This document shows, piece after piece, positions 17,056 through 26,018 of a stretch of DNA of 64,000 bases; within the stretch, counting starts at the first letter, position 1; every line of letters begins with the position of its first letter. Source of the DNA: Alphaproteobacteria bacterium. Lineage in GTDB: Bacteria; Pseudomonadota; Alphaproteobacteria; ATCC43930; CGMCC-115725. The notes under the pieces are model-generated. The model had not been told where the DNA came from. It saw nothing but the letters and a program-made list of their open reading frames with translations, and did not search any database. The translations under genes were made by a program, and so were the position numbers. The DNA is taken from contig JAGWNF010000002.1 in assembly GCA_028871455.1 (NCBI GenBank), positions 1 through 64,000 on the forward strand, given 5' to 3'.

Positions 17056-17751
17056 GTGGCCAATTCCATCGCTTTGGTCGATGACGACAAGAATATTCTG
17101 CAATCGCTTTCGGTCGCGCTCGAGGCCGAGGGTTTCGCCGTGCGTACGTACAACGACGGAGCCGAGGCGCTCAAGGCCATCACCGCGCAGCCGGTCGACC
17201 TGGCGATCCTCGACATCAAGATGCCGCGCATGGACGGAATGGAGTTGCTGGCGAACCTGCGCAAGCAAAGCGCGCTGCCAGTCATCTTCCTCACCTCAAA
17301 GGACGACGAGGTCGATGAGGTTCTCGGCCTCCGCATGGGCGCCGACGACTATATCAAGAAGCCGTTCTCGCAGCGCCTGCTGGTCGAGCGCATTCGCGCG
17401 CTCCTGCGTCGCGGCGAGATCGCCCGCGGTGGCGATACCCAGGCCGAACCCGTCATTCAGCGCGGCGATCTCACGCTCGATCCGGGGCGGCACCAATGCA
17501 CCTGGAAGAGCAAGGACGTCGATCTGACGGTCACCGAATTTCTTATCCTGAAGTCGCTCGCACTCCGGCCCGGCCACGTCAAGAGCCGCGATCAGCTGAT
17601 GGACAGCGCTTACGGCGAGCATATCTACGTCGACGATCGCACCATCGACAGCCACATCAAGCGTCTGAGAAAGAAGTTCAAGGTGGTCGACGGCGAATTC
17701 GCCCAGATCGAAACCCTGTATGGCGTCGGATATCGTTACCGCGACCACTAA
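17056..17751 (+). CDS. chvI: two-component response regulator ChvI
   Basis: OmpR-family response regulator, 231 aa from the GTG at 17056 (AGAGGGG ribosome site about 8 bases upstream). The receiver domain (residues 1-118) has the acidic pocket VDDDKN, phospho-acceptor Asp53 in [10 protein letters not shown], and the Lys in [14 protein letters not shown]. The winged-helix DNA-binding domain occupies the rest, with [24 protein letters not shown] and [17 protein letters not shown], ending YGVGYRYRD. Sequence such as [12 protein letters not shown] and [12 protein letters not shown] is specific to ChvI of rhizobia and relatives, where it controls envelope, acid and host-associated genes. It overlaps the start of chvG by 32 bp. 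An in-frame ATG at 17014 lacks a ribosome site. Confidence 0.93.
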   Translation: MANSIALVDDDKNILQSLSVALEAEGFAVRTYNDGAEALKAITAQPVDLAILDIKMPRMDGMELLANLRKQSALPVIFLTSKDDEVDEVLGLRMGADDYIKKPFSQRLLVERIRALLRRGEIARGGDTQAEPVIQRGDLTLDPGRHQCTWKSKDVDLTVTEFLILKSLALRPGHVKSRDQLMDSAYGEHIYVDDRTIDSHIKRLRKKFKVVDGEFAQIETLYGVGYRYRDH

Positions 17752-19423
17752 CCCGCGAGACGCTGCCGGTGCGGCACCGCGCCCAAATTCGCGTGCCAGG
17801 GCCGCGCGCCGGTTGCGCCTGCGTGCGCGCCGCCGCTGGCGCCTTTCGCCGCTGACGCGTCGCATTCTCGCGGTCAATGTGCTCGCCCTCGCGCTTCTCG
17901 GCATGGGCGTGCTTTATCTCGGCGAATACCAGGACAGCTTGGTTACTGCCAACCTCGATTCGCTCAGGACCCAGGCCGAGATTTTTGCCGGGGCACTCGG
18001 CGAGGGTGCTGTCGACCAGCGGCGCGCGTCGTTCGTGCTTGATCCGCAACTCGCGCGCGAGATGATGCGCCGCCTTGTCGAGCCGACCAAGACACGGGCG
18101 CGCCTGTTCAACGATCAAGGCAAGCTGATTGCGGATACGGACGTGCTCAGCGGTCCGGGCGGGACGGTCCAGGTCAGCAAGTTGTCGGCACCGGCGTCGA
18201 GCCTCTTCGAACGCGTCACCGATGCCATCTATGACTCGGTGATCAGTGCGTTTCCCTGGCGTCGCAATTTCCCGCGCTATGTCGAACCGACGAGCGACAA
18301 CGCCGAATCGTTTCCGGAAGCCGAGCGCGCTCTCGCTGGCTATGTCACCAGCAGCGTCAAGACCCGCAATCAGGGGCTGATTCTCGAGGTGGCGGTGCCG
18401 GTGCAGCACTACCGCAAAGTGCTGGGCGCCGTCGAGTTGTCGATGGGCAGCCGCGCTATCGAGAATGCGATCCGTTCGGTGCGGGTCGAATTCATCAAGG
18501 TCTTCGCCTTCGCCCTCGGCGTGACGGTGCTGCTGTCGATCTACCTTGCCGGCACGATCGCGCGGCCGATCCGGCGGCTTGCGGCGGCCGCCGAATCCGT
18601 CCGCCGCCGGCCGGTGCGCGAGGTCGCGATTCCCGACCTGACCGGCCGCGGCGACGAGATCGGCGATCTCTCCGGTGCGTTGCGCGAGATGACCACGGCG
18701 CTGTGGCAGCGGGTTGGCGCCATCGAGCGATTCGCGGCCGACGTCGCGCACGAGATCAAGAATCCGCTGACGTCGTTGAAGAGCGCCATCGAGACCGCTT
18801 CCCGGCTCAACGACCGCGAAAAAGAACGCAAGCTGTTGGCGCTGGTGCTTGACGACGTAATGAGGCTCGACCGTCTCATCACCGACATCTCCGACGCGTC
18901 GCGGCTCGACGCCGATCTGGCGCGCGACGAGTTCGTGCCGGTCCCGCTGGGCAAGCTCTTGGCAACGCTGGTCCAGGTCAACGAAGCGGCGGCGAAGGAA
19001 GACTCGCCGCGGCTGCTACTGTCGCTGCCGGGTGAACTGGGGACGCCGGAGGGCGATCTGCCGGTTTCCGGCATTGAGGGCCGGCTGGTTCAGGTATTCC
19101 GCAATCTCGTCGCCAATGCGGTCTCGTTCAGCCCGCCGGAGGGCGCGATCCGGATCGAGGCGCGGCGCGAGGGCCGCAATGTCGTGGTGACGATCGACGA
19201 CCAGGGGCCCGGCATCCCCGAAGGCAAGTTCGCCGCGATCTTCGACCGCTTCTACTCCGAGCGCCCGCGCGGCGAGAAATTCGGCACCCATTCCGGCCTC
19301 GGCCTGTCAATCTCGAAGCAGATCGTCGAGAACCATCGCGGCCAGATCTGGGCGGAAAATCGGCTCGACGGTAACGGCCAGGTCATCGGCGCGCGTTTCG
19401 TGGTGCGGTTGCCAGCCGCCTGA
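17720..19423 (+). CDS. chvG: sensor histidine kinase ChvG
   Basis: Membrane sensor kinase partner of ChvI (567 aa). A basic cytoplasmic N-terminus (residues 1-47) precedes TM1 (about 48-68). A periplasmic domain (about 70-255) contains [17 protein letters not shown]2 (about 257-278) leads to a HAMP linker, then the H-box [14 protein letters not shown] with phospho-acceptor His344. The kinase part has the N-box [11 protein letters not shown], the G1 box DQGPGIPEG and the G2 box [13 protein letters not shown]. Start at ATG 17720 inside the end of chvI. In alphaproteobacteria this kinase is held off by the periplasmic protein ExoR; no exoR lies in the window. It is followed after 101 bp by hprK. 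Confidence 0.92.
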   Translation: MASDIVTATTNPRDAAGAAPRPNSRARAARRLRLRARRRWRLSPLTRRILAVNVLALALLGMGVLYLGEYQDSLVTANLDSLRTQAEIFAGALGEGAVDQRRASFVLDPQLAREMMRRLVEPTKTRARLFNDQGKLIADTDVLSGPGGTVQVSKLSAPASSLFERVTDAIYDSVISAFPWRRNFPRYVEPTSDNAESFPEAERALAGYVTSSVKTRNQGLILEVAVPVQHYRKVLGAVELSMGSRAIENAIRSVRVEFIKVFAFALGVTVLLSIYLAGTIARPIRRLAAAAESVRRRPVREVAIPDLTGRGDEIGDLSGALREMTTALWQRVGAIERFAADVAHEIKNPLTSLKSAIETASRLNDREKERKLLALVLDDVMRLDRLITDISDASRLDADLARDEFVPVPLGKLLATLVQVNEAAAKEDSPRLLLSLPGELGTPEGDLPVSGIEGRLVQVFRNLVANAVSFSPPEGAIRIEARREGRNVVVTIDDQGPGIPEGKFAAIFDRFYSERPRGEKFGTHSGLGLSISKQIVENHRGQIWAENRLDGNGQVIGARFVVRLPAA

Positions 19424-19524
19424 TGGCGTCATATTGCTCTGCAGCATAGGGCTGCTCTGGCGCCCCTGCTGGCGGCCCGGGTTTCGGAAATATGCCTTGT
19501 TTTTCAACGGTTAAGGTTCTGTCA

Positions 19525-20040
19525 ATGGCTTCGGTGCAGTGCCACACCATTGACATTGAAGAGCGGCCGGCGCACCTAAAGCCCCCAATGCAATTGGTCC
19601 ATGGTACGGCGGTGCGGTGGGGGCAGGCAGGATTGCTGCTCCGCGGCCCGTCGGGCAGCGGCAAGTCGGATTTGGCGTTGCGCCTCATCGAGTCGGGCGC
19701 GCGGCTGATCGCCGACGACCAAGTCGCACTCGCCTGTGAGCACGGCGAGATCTGGCTGCAGGCACCGCCGGCAATCGCCGGCATGATCGAAGTGCGAGGC
19801 CTTGGCATCTTGCGGCTGCCGCGCGCGCCGCGTACCCCGCTGCATCTGGTCTGCGATCTGGTTCGACGCGAGCAGGTCGAGCGTCTGCCCGAGCGCGGCC
19901 GCTGTGAATACTTCGGCATCGCGGTGCCCCAGGTCGCGTTCTGTGCCTTCGATGCCTCGACGCCGGCCAAATTGCGTTTTGCCCTGCGGGCGGTCGCTGG
20001 CGACGCGATCACCGTTGAGCCGCTCTCGGTCCAGCCATGA
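19525..20040 (+). CDS. hprK: HPr kinase/phosphorylase, short alphaproteobacterial form
   Basis: 171 aa, only the C-terminal catalytic half of the Gram-positive HprK/P. The Walker A is GPSGSGKS (residues 41-48), followed by DLALRLIESGARLIADDQV. The HprK signature region with IEVRGLGILRLP follows, where Asp/Glu/Arg residues serve kinase and phosphorylase activity. The expected substrate is the serine of HPr encoded 1.3 kb downstream. ATG at 19525 was chosen because TTAAGG stands 8 bases upstream; ATG at 19492 or 19588 is possible. It sits between chvGI and rapZ, the usual alphaproteobacterial position, and its stop overlaps the rapZ start. Confidence 0.92.
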   Translation: MASVQCHTIDIEERPAHLKPPMQLVHGTAVRWGQAGLLLRGPSGSGKSDLALRLIESGARLIADDQVALACEHGEIWLQAPPAIAGMIEVRGLGILRLPRAPRTPLHLVCDLVRREQVERLPERGRCEYFGIAVPQVAFCAFDASTPAKLRFALRAVAGDAITVEPLSVQP

Positions 20041-20963
20041 ATTCCGGCCCCGCCCGTACGCGCCTGTTGGTGGTGACCGGGCTTTCCGGCGCGGGCCGCT
20101 CGACGGCGCTCAAAGCGCTCGAGGACATGGGCTATGAAGCAGTCGACAATCTGCCGCTTTCGCTGCTGGCCAACTTGATGGGGCGGGGTGCGACCAGCGT
20201 GCCGCTGGCCATCGGTATCGACGTGCGGACGCGTGACTTCGCCGTGCCTTCGCTGGTGCGGGCACTCGATGACCTAACCACCGGCCGCCCGATCGAACTC
20301 AAGCTGCTGTTCCTCGATTGCGACGACGATCAGCTTGAACGGCGCTTCACCGAGACGCGCCGCCGCCATCCGTTGGCGGTCGAACGGCCGGTCGCGGACG
20401 GCATCCGGCTCGAACGCCAGCGTGTCTGGCCGCTGCGCGATCGCACCGACCTCGTGATCGACACCAGCAGCCTCACGCCCGGCGACTTGAAGCGCCTGCT
20501 GCAGGGCCATTTTGCGCTCGGCGCCGGCGCCGGCCTGACGGTGGCAGTGACCTCGTTTTCGTATCGCTACGGTCTGCCCCGCGATGCGGATTTGGTGTTC
20601 GACATGCGCTTCCTGCGCAATCCGCACTACGTGTCGGCGCTGCGGCCGCTGTCAGGTCGCGACCGCACCGTTGGCACGTTCATCGAGGCCGATCCCGATT
20701 TCGCGCCGCGCTTCGGGGAGATGGCGGCGTGGCTCGACCAGTTGCTGCCGCGCTACGAGGCCGAAGGCAAGAGCTATCTCACCATCGCCTTCGGCTGCAC
20801 CGGCGGCCGGCATCGTTCCGTCTATGTCGCCGAACGGCTCGCCGCGCGGCTGGTCGCCGATGGAAGGCGGGTCGCGCTAATGCACCGCGATCTCGACCGG
20901 CCGGCGGAAGCCGGCGCACATGCGGCCGAGCCGCCAGCCCCACCCGTGAAGGATATTGCATGA
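20037..20963 (+). CDS. rapZ: RapZ/YvcJ-family P-loop protein (RNase adapter family)
   Basis: 308 aa, with Walker A GLSGAGRS at residues 15-22, the typical EDMGYEAVDNLP, and IGIDVRTRDF. The C-terminal half carries FDMRFLRNPHYV, FGCTGGRHRSVYVAERLA and a closing His/Arg-rich segment, all diagnostic for RapZ. In E. coli RapZ binds small RNAs GlmY/GlmZ and guides RNase E to control GlmS; in Bacillus YvcJ binds nucleotides and nucleotide sugars. In alphaproteobacteria GlmY/GlmZ are not known, so a nucleotide-sugar or PTS-linked role is more likely (inference). ATGA overlaps on both sides couple it with hprK and the EIIA gene. Confidence 0.93.
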   Translation: MNSGPARTRLLVVTGLSGAGRSTALKALEDMGYEAVDNLPLSLLANLMGRGATSVPLAIGIDVRTRDFAVPSLVRALDDLTTGRPIELKLLFLDCDDDQLERRFTETRRRHPLAVERPVADGIRLERQRVWPLRDRTDLVIDTSSLTPGDLKRLLQGHFALGAGAGLTVAVTSFSYRYGLPRDADLVFDMRFLRNPHYVSALRPLSGRDRTVGTFIEADPDFAPRFGEMAAWLDQLLPRYEAEGKSYLTIAFGCTGGRHRSVYVAERLAARLVADGRRVALMHRDLDRPAEAGAHAAEPPAPPVKDIA

Positions 20964-21364
20964 TTGGTATGGTCCTCGTGACGCATGGTCGCCTCGCGGC
21001 GGAGTTCATCTCCGCGCTGGAGCACGTCGTCGGTCCGCAGCGGAACATCGCTGCCGTCTGCATCGGCCCCGAAGACGACATGGAAAAGCGGCGGCAGGAC
21101 ATCCTTCGTTCGGTCGAGGAGGTCAGCAACGGCGATGGCGTCGTGCTGCTGACCGACATGTTCGGCGGCACGCCCTCGAACCTCGCCATATCGATCATGG
21201 ACAAGGCCAAGGTCGAGGTGATCGCCGGCGTCAACCTGCCCATGCTGATCAAGCTTGCGAGCCTGCGTCAGACCGAGTCGCTGGCCGATGCCGTGCGCGG
21301 CGCGCAGGAGGCCGGCCGCAAGTACATCAACGTCGCATCGCAGCTCCTGGCCGACGTCCGCTGA
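20960..21364 (+). CDS. PTS EIIA component, mannose-class (regulatory)
   Basis: 134-aa stand-alone IIA(Man) domain. The phosphorylatable His9 lies in the N-terminal motif MIGMVLVTHGRLAAEF; DGVVLLTDMFGGTPSNLA is the conserved core. It overlaps the rapZ stop (ATGA) and HPr starts on its last base (TGATG). Membrane IIB, IIC and IID components are missing from the window, so it probably relays phosphate for regulation and not sugar uptake, as proposed for the equivalent protein in rhizobia and Brucella. The longer in-frame reading back to 20729 lies inside rapZ and is not real. Confidence 0.92.
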   Translation: MIGMVLVTHGRLAAEFISALEHVVGPQRNIAAVCIGPEDDMEKRRQDILRSVEEVSNGDGVVLLTDMFGGTPSNLAISIMDKAKVEVIAGVNLPMLIKLASLRQTESLADAVRGAQEAGRKYINVASQLLADVR

Positions 21365-21666
21365 TGGCGGACACGCCGGCCAGCGTTCCCGCGCCGTCCG
21401 AAGTCCACCGCACCGTCACGATCCGGAATCAGCGCGGCCTGCATGCGCGTGCCGCTGCGCGCTTTGTCAAGCTCGCCTTCGAGTATGATGCCGACATCAC
21501 CGTGACGAAAGCCGGCGCATCGGTTTCGGGAAAGTCTATCATGGGCTTGATGATGCTGGCCGCGGGCCCCGGCAGCACCATCGATTTGAGCGCCACCGGG
21601 CCCGATGCCGCGCGCGCCGTCGACGCGCTCGTGGCGCTGATCACCGGCGGCTTCAATGAGGACTGA
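21364..21666 (+). CDS. ptsH: HPr phosphocarrier protein
   Basis: 100 aa; about 10 residues longer than E. coli HPr because of an N-terminal Ala/Pro/Ser extension. EI phosphorylates His27 in the NQRGLHARAAARFVK motif. The regulatory serine used by HprK corresponds to Ser58 in SGKSIMGLMML, and both sites are intact, so HPr here can integrate both signals. It overlaps the EIIA stop by one base and the EI start by 11 bases. The start codon follows a purine-rich stretch inside the previous gene. Confidence 0.94.
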   Translation: MADTPASVPAPSEVHRTVTIRNQRGLHARAAARFVKLAFEYDADITVTKAGASVSGKSIMGLMMLAAGPGSTIDLSATGPDAARAVDALVALITGGFNED

Positions 21667-23425
21667 CGGCGCGCACGGCGAACGGCGATTGCAAGGGGTC
21701 GGGATCGCGCCCGGCATCGCGGCCGGCCGCGCCTTCATCACCGATAGCAGTGCCATCATCGTGCCCGAGCGCCGGCTCGATCCGGCCGAAGTCGATGGTG
21801 AGCAGAAGCGGTTCACCCGCGCGGTCGAAACCGCGATCAAGCAGCTCAAGAAGCTCAAGACCAAGGCTGTCGCGCTGCCCGGCACGGCCGCCGAGGAGAT
21901 GGGTTATCTGCTTGACGCGCATCTGGCGATGCTGTCGCGTTCGCGTTTCGTGCGCGGCGTCGAGCATCGCATTGTCGAGGATCGGATTAATGCCGAGCGT
22001 GCCGTGGCGCTTGAGATCGAGCGTGTGGGCGAAAGCTTCGCGGCGATGGGCGACGCCTATCTCGCATCGCGAATTGAGGATGTTCGTGTTGTCGGGCAGC
22101 GCTTGCTGCGCAATCTGACCAAGACGCCTTACGCCGCCTTCAAGACGTTGGCCGAGGACACCATCGTCCTCGCGGAGGAGTTGAGCCCGGCCGACATCGC
22201 GCTGATGGATCCGAAGCAGGTGAAAGGTTTTGCCACGATGCTAGGCGGCGCCGAGGGGCATACCGCGATCATGGCGCGGGCACTCGGCATTCCCGCCGTA
22301 CTCGGCATCCCCGACCTGCTCAAGGATGCGGCGGCCGGCGATACGGTGCTGCTCGACGGCACAGCGGGCGAGGTCGTGTTGAAACCCACGGCAGCGACCC
22401 AGGCGCGCTTCGAGAAGCGGCGGTCGGCGATCGAGCGCGCCGGACGCGGCCTGGCGCGACTCCGGCGGCTGCCGGCGGAGACGCGCGATGGCGTTCCGAT
22501 CGCGCTCGAGGCCAATCTCGAGCTGCCGCGCGAGCTCGGCCAGGCGCTGTCGGTTAGCGCGCAGGGCCTCGGCCTGGTGCGCACCGAGTTTCTCTACATG
22601 AACCGCGACGACCTGCCCGACGAGGACGAGCAATACGCCGCCTATGCCGGCTTGGTGCGCGGCATGGACGGCAAGCCGGTGACGCTCAGGACGCTCGACA
22701 TCGGCGGCGACAAGCTGGCGGCGCCGCTGGCCGAACTGATGGAGGGCGAAGGCAACAATCCGGCACTCGGCCTGCGCGCCATCCGGCTGTCGCTCAAGGA
22801 GCGTCGCCTGCTCGACGCCCAGTTCGCCGCCATGCTGCGCGCCGCTGCGCATGGTCCGGTGCGCATCCTGCTGCCGATGATCTCGAGCGTCGGCGAGGTG
22901 CGCGCGGCGCGCGAGGAGCTCGGCCAGGTGGCGCGGCGGCTCAAACGGCGCGGCGTGCGCCTGCCCGATCCGTTGCCGCCGTTGGGCGTGATGATCGAGA
23001 TTCCGGGCGCGGCGCTCGCCGCCGACGCTCTTGCCTCGGTCGCCGATTTCTTCGCGATCGGCACCAACGATCTCATCCAATACACGCTGGCGGTGGATCG
23101 CGGCGACGAGCGCGTCGCCTATCTTCATAACCCGCTGCACCCGGCGGTGCTACGCCTGATCCAGTTCGCGGTCGAGGCGGCGCTGCGCGCCCAGATTCCG
23201 GTCAGCCTGTGCGGCGAGATGGCCGGCGATCCGCGCTATATCGCGCTGTTGCTCGGTCTCGGCATCCGCGAGCTGTCAATGGCGCCGGCCAGCCTGCCGC
23301 GCGTCAAACAGCGCATCCGCGCGCTTGACCTCGCGGCCGCGACCCAGCGCGCGCGAGCCATCATGGATCAGCTGGACGACGCGCGCATCGCCAGCCTGCT
23401 CGACGATTTCAACGAGCTGGCGTGA
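21656..23425 (+). CDS. ptsI: phosphoenolpyruvate-protein phosphotransferase (enzyme I)
   Basis: 589 aa; takes phosphate from phosphoenolpyruvate and passes it to HPr. The N-terminal HPr-binding and phospho-His half has the active His202 in GGAEGHTAIMAR. The C-terminal TIM barrel has RTEFLYMNRDDLPDEDEQ, LRTLDIGGDK, NPALGLRAIR and the signature DFFAIGTNDLIQYTLAVDR, then the catalytic Cys in LCGEMAGD. No GAF domain is present, so it is the classic EI and not the nitrogen-type PtsP. It is the last gene of the regulatory operon and converges on the ferredoxin-NADP reductase gene with an 8-bp gap. Confidence 0.94.
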   Translation: MRTDGAHGERRLQGVGIAPGIAAGRAFITDSSAIIVPERRLDPAEVDGEQKRFTRAVETAIKQLKKLKTKAVALPGTAAEEMGYLLDAHLAMLSRSRFVRGVEHRIVEDRINAERAVALEIERVGESFAAMGDAYLASRIEDVRVVGQRLLRNLTKTPYAAFKTLAEDTIVLAEELSPADIALMDPKQVKGFATMLGGAEGHTAIMARALGIPAVLGIPDLLKDAAAGDTVLLDGTAGEVVLKPTAATQARFEKRRSAIERAGRGLARLRRLPAETRDGVPIALEANLELPRELGQALSVSAQGLGLVRTEFLYMNRDDLPDEDEQYAAYAGLVRGMDGKPVTLRTLDIGGDKLAAPLAELMEGEGNNPALGLRAIRLSLKERRLLDAQFAAMLRAAAHGPVRILLPMISSVGEVRAAREELGQVARRLKRRGVRLPDPLPPLGVMIEIPGAALAADALASVADFFAIGTNDLIQYTLAVDRGDERVAYLHNPLHPAVLRLIQFAVEAALRAQIPVSLCGEMAGDPRYIALLLGLGIRELSMAPASLPRVKQRIRALDLAAATQRARAIMDQLDDARIASLLDDFNELA

Positions 23426-23433
23426 GTCGGAAG

Positions 23434-24444
23434 CTAGCGCGCCGGCACGCCCGTCACGGTCGAATATTCGAAGTGCAGCGCTTCGCCCGGATGGACGAGC
23501 GGGAAAATCGCCCGCGCGGCGAGCGCCGCCTCCGCGAAGCCCGACAGGATAAGCTTGAGCTTGCCGGGATACTGCGCCACGTCGCCGATGGCGAAGATGC
23601 CGGGCTCGGAAGTCGCGCAGGTCGCGGACTCGACCGTGAGGTGATGGCGCTCGAGCGCCAGGCCCCACTGCGCAATCGGTCCCAGGTCAGTGGCGAGGCC
23701 GAAGAACGGCAGCAACGCGTCGGCGGCGAGCGTCCGCGTGTTGCCGTCGAGGTCGGCGACGATCACGGCTTTGAGCCGGCCGTCGGCGCCGTCGAGCGCC
23801 TGGAGCTGAGATGGTACGACCAATTCGATCGTGCCGGCTTTCGCCAGCGCCTTGAGCCGCGCGACGCTGTCCGGCGCGGCGCGGAACTTGGCGCGGCGAT
23901 GCACGACCATGATCTTGGCGGCGATCTCGGCGAGCGACAGCGCCCAATCGACCGCCGAATCGCCGCCGCCGGCGATGACCACGCGCTTGCCGCGAAAATC
24001 CTCGCGACGGGTCACCAGATAGAACACGCTCTTGCCCTCGTAGTGCTCGATGCCGGCGAGCGGCGGCCGGTTGGGACCGAAAGCGCCGGCACCGGCGGCG
24101 ACGATGACGGCGCGCGCCGCGATCGTGTCGCCGCTGGCGGTGTGTAGCACGAAGCCTTCGTTCTGCCGCGCCAATCCGGTGACCGCATGCCCGAGCCGGT
24201 ATTCGGGCGTGAATGGCGCCGCCTGCTCGACCAGTTTGTGCACCAGTTCGAGCGCGGCGATACGTGGGTAGCCGGGAATGTCGTAGATCGGCTTTTCGGG
24301 GTAGAGCGCCGCGCACTGGCCGCCCGGCGCTTCCAGGGCATCGACAACGCAGCACCGCATCTTCAGCATGCCGCATTCGAACACCGCGAAAAGCCCGACC
24401 GGCCCCGCGCCGATGACTGCGACATCCGTGGCGGTTTCCGTCAT
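23434..24444 (-). CDS. ferredoxin/flavodoxin-NADP+ reductase, thioredoxin-reductase-like type
   Basis: 336-aa FAD and NADPH flavoenzyme. The N-terminal FAD motif is VAVIGAGPVGLFAVFECG; EAPGGQCAALYPEKPIYDIPGYP is the marker of the FNR group that resembles thioredoxin reductase (YumC/Rhodopseudomonas FNR type). The NADP motif is VVIAGGGDSAVDWAL, and FAIGDVAQYPGKLKLI closes the FAD site. The CxxC redox pair of true thioredoxin reductases is missing, as expected. ATG at 24444 was chosen; 12 upstream codons in frame lack family similarity. It supplies or withdraws electrons from ferredoxin and is divergent from tsaE with a 79-bp gap that must contain both promoters. Confidence 0.9.
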   Translation of the reverse strand: MTETATDVAVIGAGPVGLFAVFECGMLKMRCCVVDALEAPGGQCAALYPEKPIYDIPGYPRIAALELVHKLVEQAAPFTPEYRLGHAVTGLARQNEGFVLHTASGDTIAARAVIVAAGAGAFGPNRPPLAGIEHYEGKSVFYLVTRREDFRGKRVVIAGGGDSAVDWALSLAEIAAKIMVVHRRAKFRAAPDSVARLKALAKAGTIELVVPSQLQALDGADGRLKAVIVADLDGNTRTLAADALLPFFGLATDLGPIAQWGLALERHHLTVESATCATSEPGIFAIGDVAQYPGKLKLILSGFAEAALAARAIFPLVHPGEALHFEYSTVTGVPAR

Positions 24445-24523
24445 CGCACCACCATGCAGGTGGGCCCCTAGGGGGCGCAAGCCTGCGGTTGCGGCGCTGC
24501 AAGCCGCGGCCTAAAACATCGCG

Positions 24524-25003
24524 GTGGACGGAGGCGCCGCATTTGTTCTCGCATTGGCCAACGAGGCTGCGACCGGTCGGCTCGCCGCGCAGCTGGCGCG
24601 CGCGGCGCGGAAAGGCGACGTGATCGCGCTCCGGGGCGAACTCGGCAGCGGCAAGACGACCTTCGCCCGTGCCTTCATCCGCGCCCGCTTCGGCGAATCG
24701 ACCGAGGTGCCAAGCCCGACTTTCACCCTGGTCGAAATTTATGGCGGCGAGTCGGACCTGCCGATCTGGCATTTCGATCTTTATCGTCTGAATGGCGCCA
24801 ACGAGGCCGGCGAGCTCGGTTTCGAGGAGGCCTTGACCGACGGGGTCAGCATCATCGAGTGGCCCGAGCGCCTCGGTACGCTGCTGCCGGGGGAGCGGCT
24901 GGAGTTGGCCTTTGCCATGGGGCCGACGCCGGAGTCGCGCAGCATCGCCGTAACGTCGTCGCCGAGTTGGCGGAAGCGGATCGAGGAGTTGCGACGTGAC
25001 TGA
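24524..25003 (+). CDS. tsaE: tRNA t6A biosynthesis ATPase TsaE
   Basis: 159 aa, the normal size. The Walker A is GELGSGKT (residues 38-45), then FARAFIRARFG, VPSPTFTLVEIY and HFDLYRL, the TsaE signature, and EWPERL. The protein works with TsaB and TsaD in adding threonylcarbamoyl to A37 of ANN-decoding tRNAs. It starts with GTG at 24524. It overlaps the kinase gene amgK by 8 bp; tsaE-amgK-murU-addB-addA is a conserved alphaproteobacterial order. Confidence 0.93.
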   Translation: MDGGAAFVLALANEAATGRLAAQLARAARKGDVIALRGELGSGKTTFARAFIRARFGESTEVPSPTFTLVEIYGGESDLPIWHFDLYRLNGANEAGELGFEEALTDGVSIIEWPERLGTLLPGERLELAFAMGPTPESRSIAVTSSPSWRKRIEELRRD

Positions 25004-26018
25004 TCGGGCACCGGTCGTCGCGCGGTTTCTCGACCAAGCGGGCTGGAGCGAAGCGGTGCACGAACCGCTGCCCGGTGACGCGTCGTTCCGCCGCTACGTG
25101 CGCTTGCGCGGCGCGGACAAGCGCACCGCGATGCTGATGGACGCGCCGCCGCCGCGGGAAAACGTCCGGCCCTATCTCGCGGTCGCGCGCCTGTTGCGGC
25201 AGCTCGGCTTCGGCGCGCCGGCAATCTTCAATCAGGATGCCGAGAATGGCCTGCTGCTGATCGAGGACCTTGGCGACGACACCTATACGCGGCTGCTGGC
25301 GCGCGGCGAGGCTGAGGAGCCGCTTTACGCGCTTGCGGTCGATGTACTCATCGCGTTGCGGCGGCGTTTCACGGCGCAGGAAATGAAAGCGGCGAAGTTC
25401 CTGGCGCCCTACGACGACAAGCGCTTCCTCGACGAAGCCGCGCTGCTGGTCGACTGGTATTGGCCGGCGATCACCGAGGCGCCGGTGGATCCGGCGCTGC
25501 GCGCCGAGTATCTCGCGCTGTGGGAAAAGGCCCTGCCAATCGTACGCAAGCTGCCAGCGACTCTCGTGCTGCGCGACTATCATGTCGACAACCTGATGCG
25601 TGTCCGCAACCGCGGTGGTCTGCTCGAATGCGGTCTGCTCGATTTCCAGGACGCCGTCGTCGGTCCGCCGAGCTACGATCTGGTCTCGCTGCTGGAGGAC
25701 GCCCGCCGCGACGTACCGCCGGCGTTGGCCGCGGCGATGCGCCAGCGCTACCTCGCCGCCTTTCCCGAGCTCGATCCGGCGGCGTTCGACGCCTCCTACG
25801 CGATTCTGGGTGCGCAGCGCAGCGCCAAGATTGTTGGCATTTTTACCCGGCTCTGCGTGCGGGACAGCAAACGGCAATATCTCGAGCACATTCCGCGTGT
25901 CTGGCGGCTCCTGCAACAAGATCTGGCGCATCCCGCGCTCGCGCCGGTCGCTGCTTGGTTCGCGCGCCACATTCCCGAGACCGCGCGCCACGTTCCGCCA
26001 TGCCGCCCCGCCGCATGA
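24996..26018 (+). CDS. amgK: anomeric N-acetylmuramate/N-acetylglucosamine kinase AmgK
   Basis: 340-aa member of the aminoglycoside-phosphotransferase fold. The N-lobe has PGDASFRRYVRLR; the catalytic loop is LRDYHVDNLM (Asp/His/Asp/Asn pattern); and the metal-binding segment is LLDFQDAVVGPPSYDL. With MurU encoded next, it makes UDP-MurNAc from recycled MurNAc, bypassing MurA/MurB (pathway defined in Pseudomonas putida and found in alphaproteobacteria). GTG start at 24996, overlapping tsaE; its TGA overlaps the murU ATG. The pairing with MurU, more than the fold alone, supports the assignment. It predicts some intrinsic fosfomycin tolerance (inference). Confidence 0.88.
   Translation: MTDRAPVVARFLDQAGWSEAVHEPLPGDASFRRYVRLRGADKRTAMLMDAPPPRENVRPYLAVARLLRQLGFGAPAIFNQDAENGLLLIEDLGDDTYTRLLARGEAEEPLYALAVDVLIALRRRFTAQEMKAAKFLAPYDDKRFLDEAALLVDWYWPAITEAPVDPALRAEYLALWEKALPIVRKLPATLVLRDYHVDNLMRVRNRGGLLECGLLDFQDAVVGPPSYDLVSLLEDARRDVPPALAAAMRQRYLAAFPELDPAAFDASYAILGAQRSAKIVGIFTRLCVRDSKRQYLEHIPRVWRLLQQDLAHPALAPVAAWFARHIPETARHVPPCRPAA

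Noticed and set aside
20729-20959. Extended N-terminus of the EIIA(Man) gene
   Set aside because: The added 77 residues lie inside rapZ, are Arg-rich and unlike any IIA protein; the true N-terminus MIGMVLVTHG carries the active His at residue 9.
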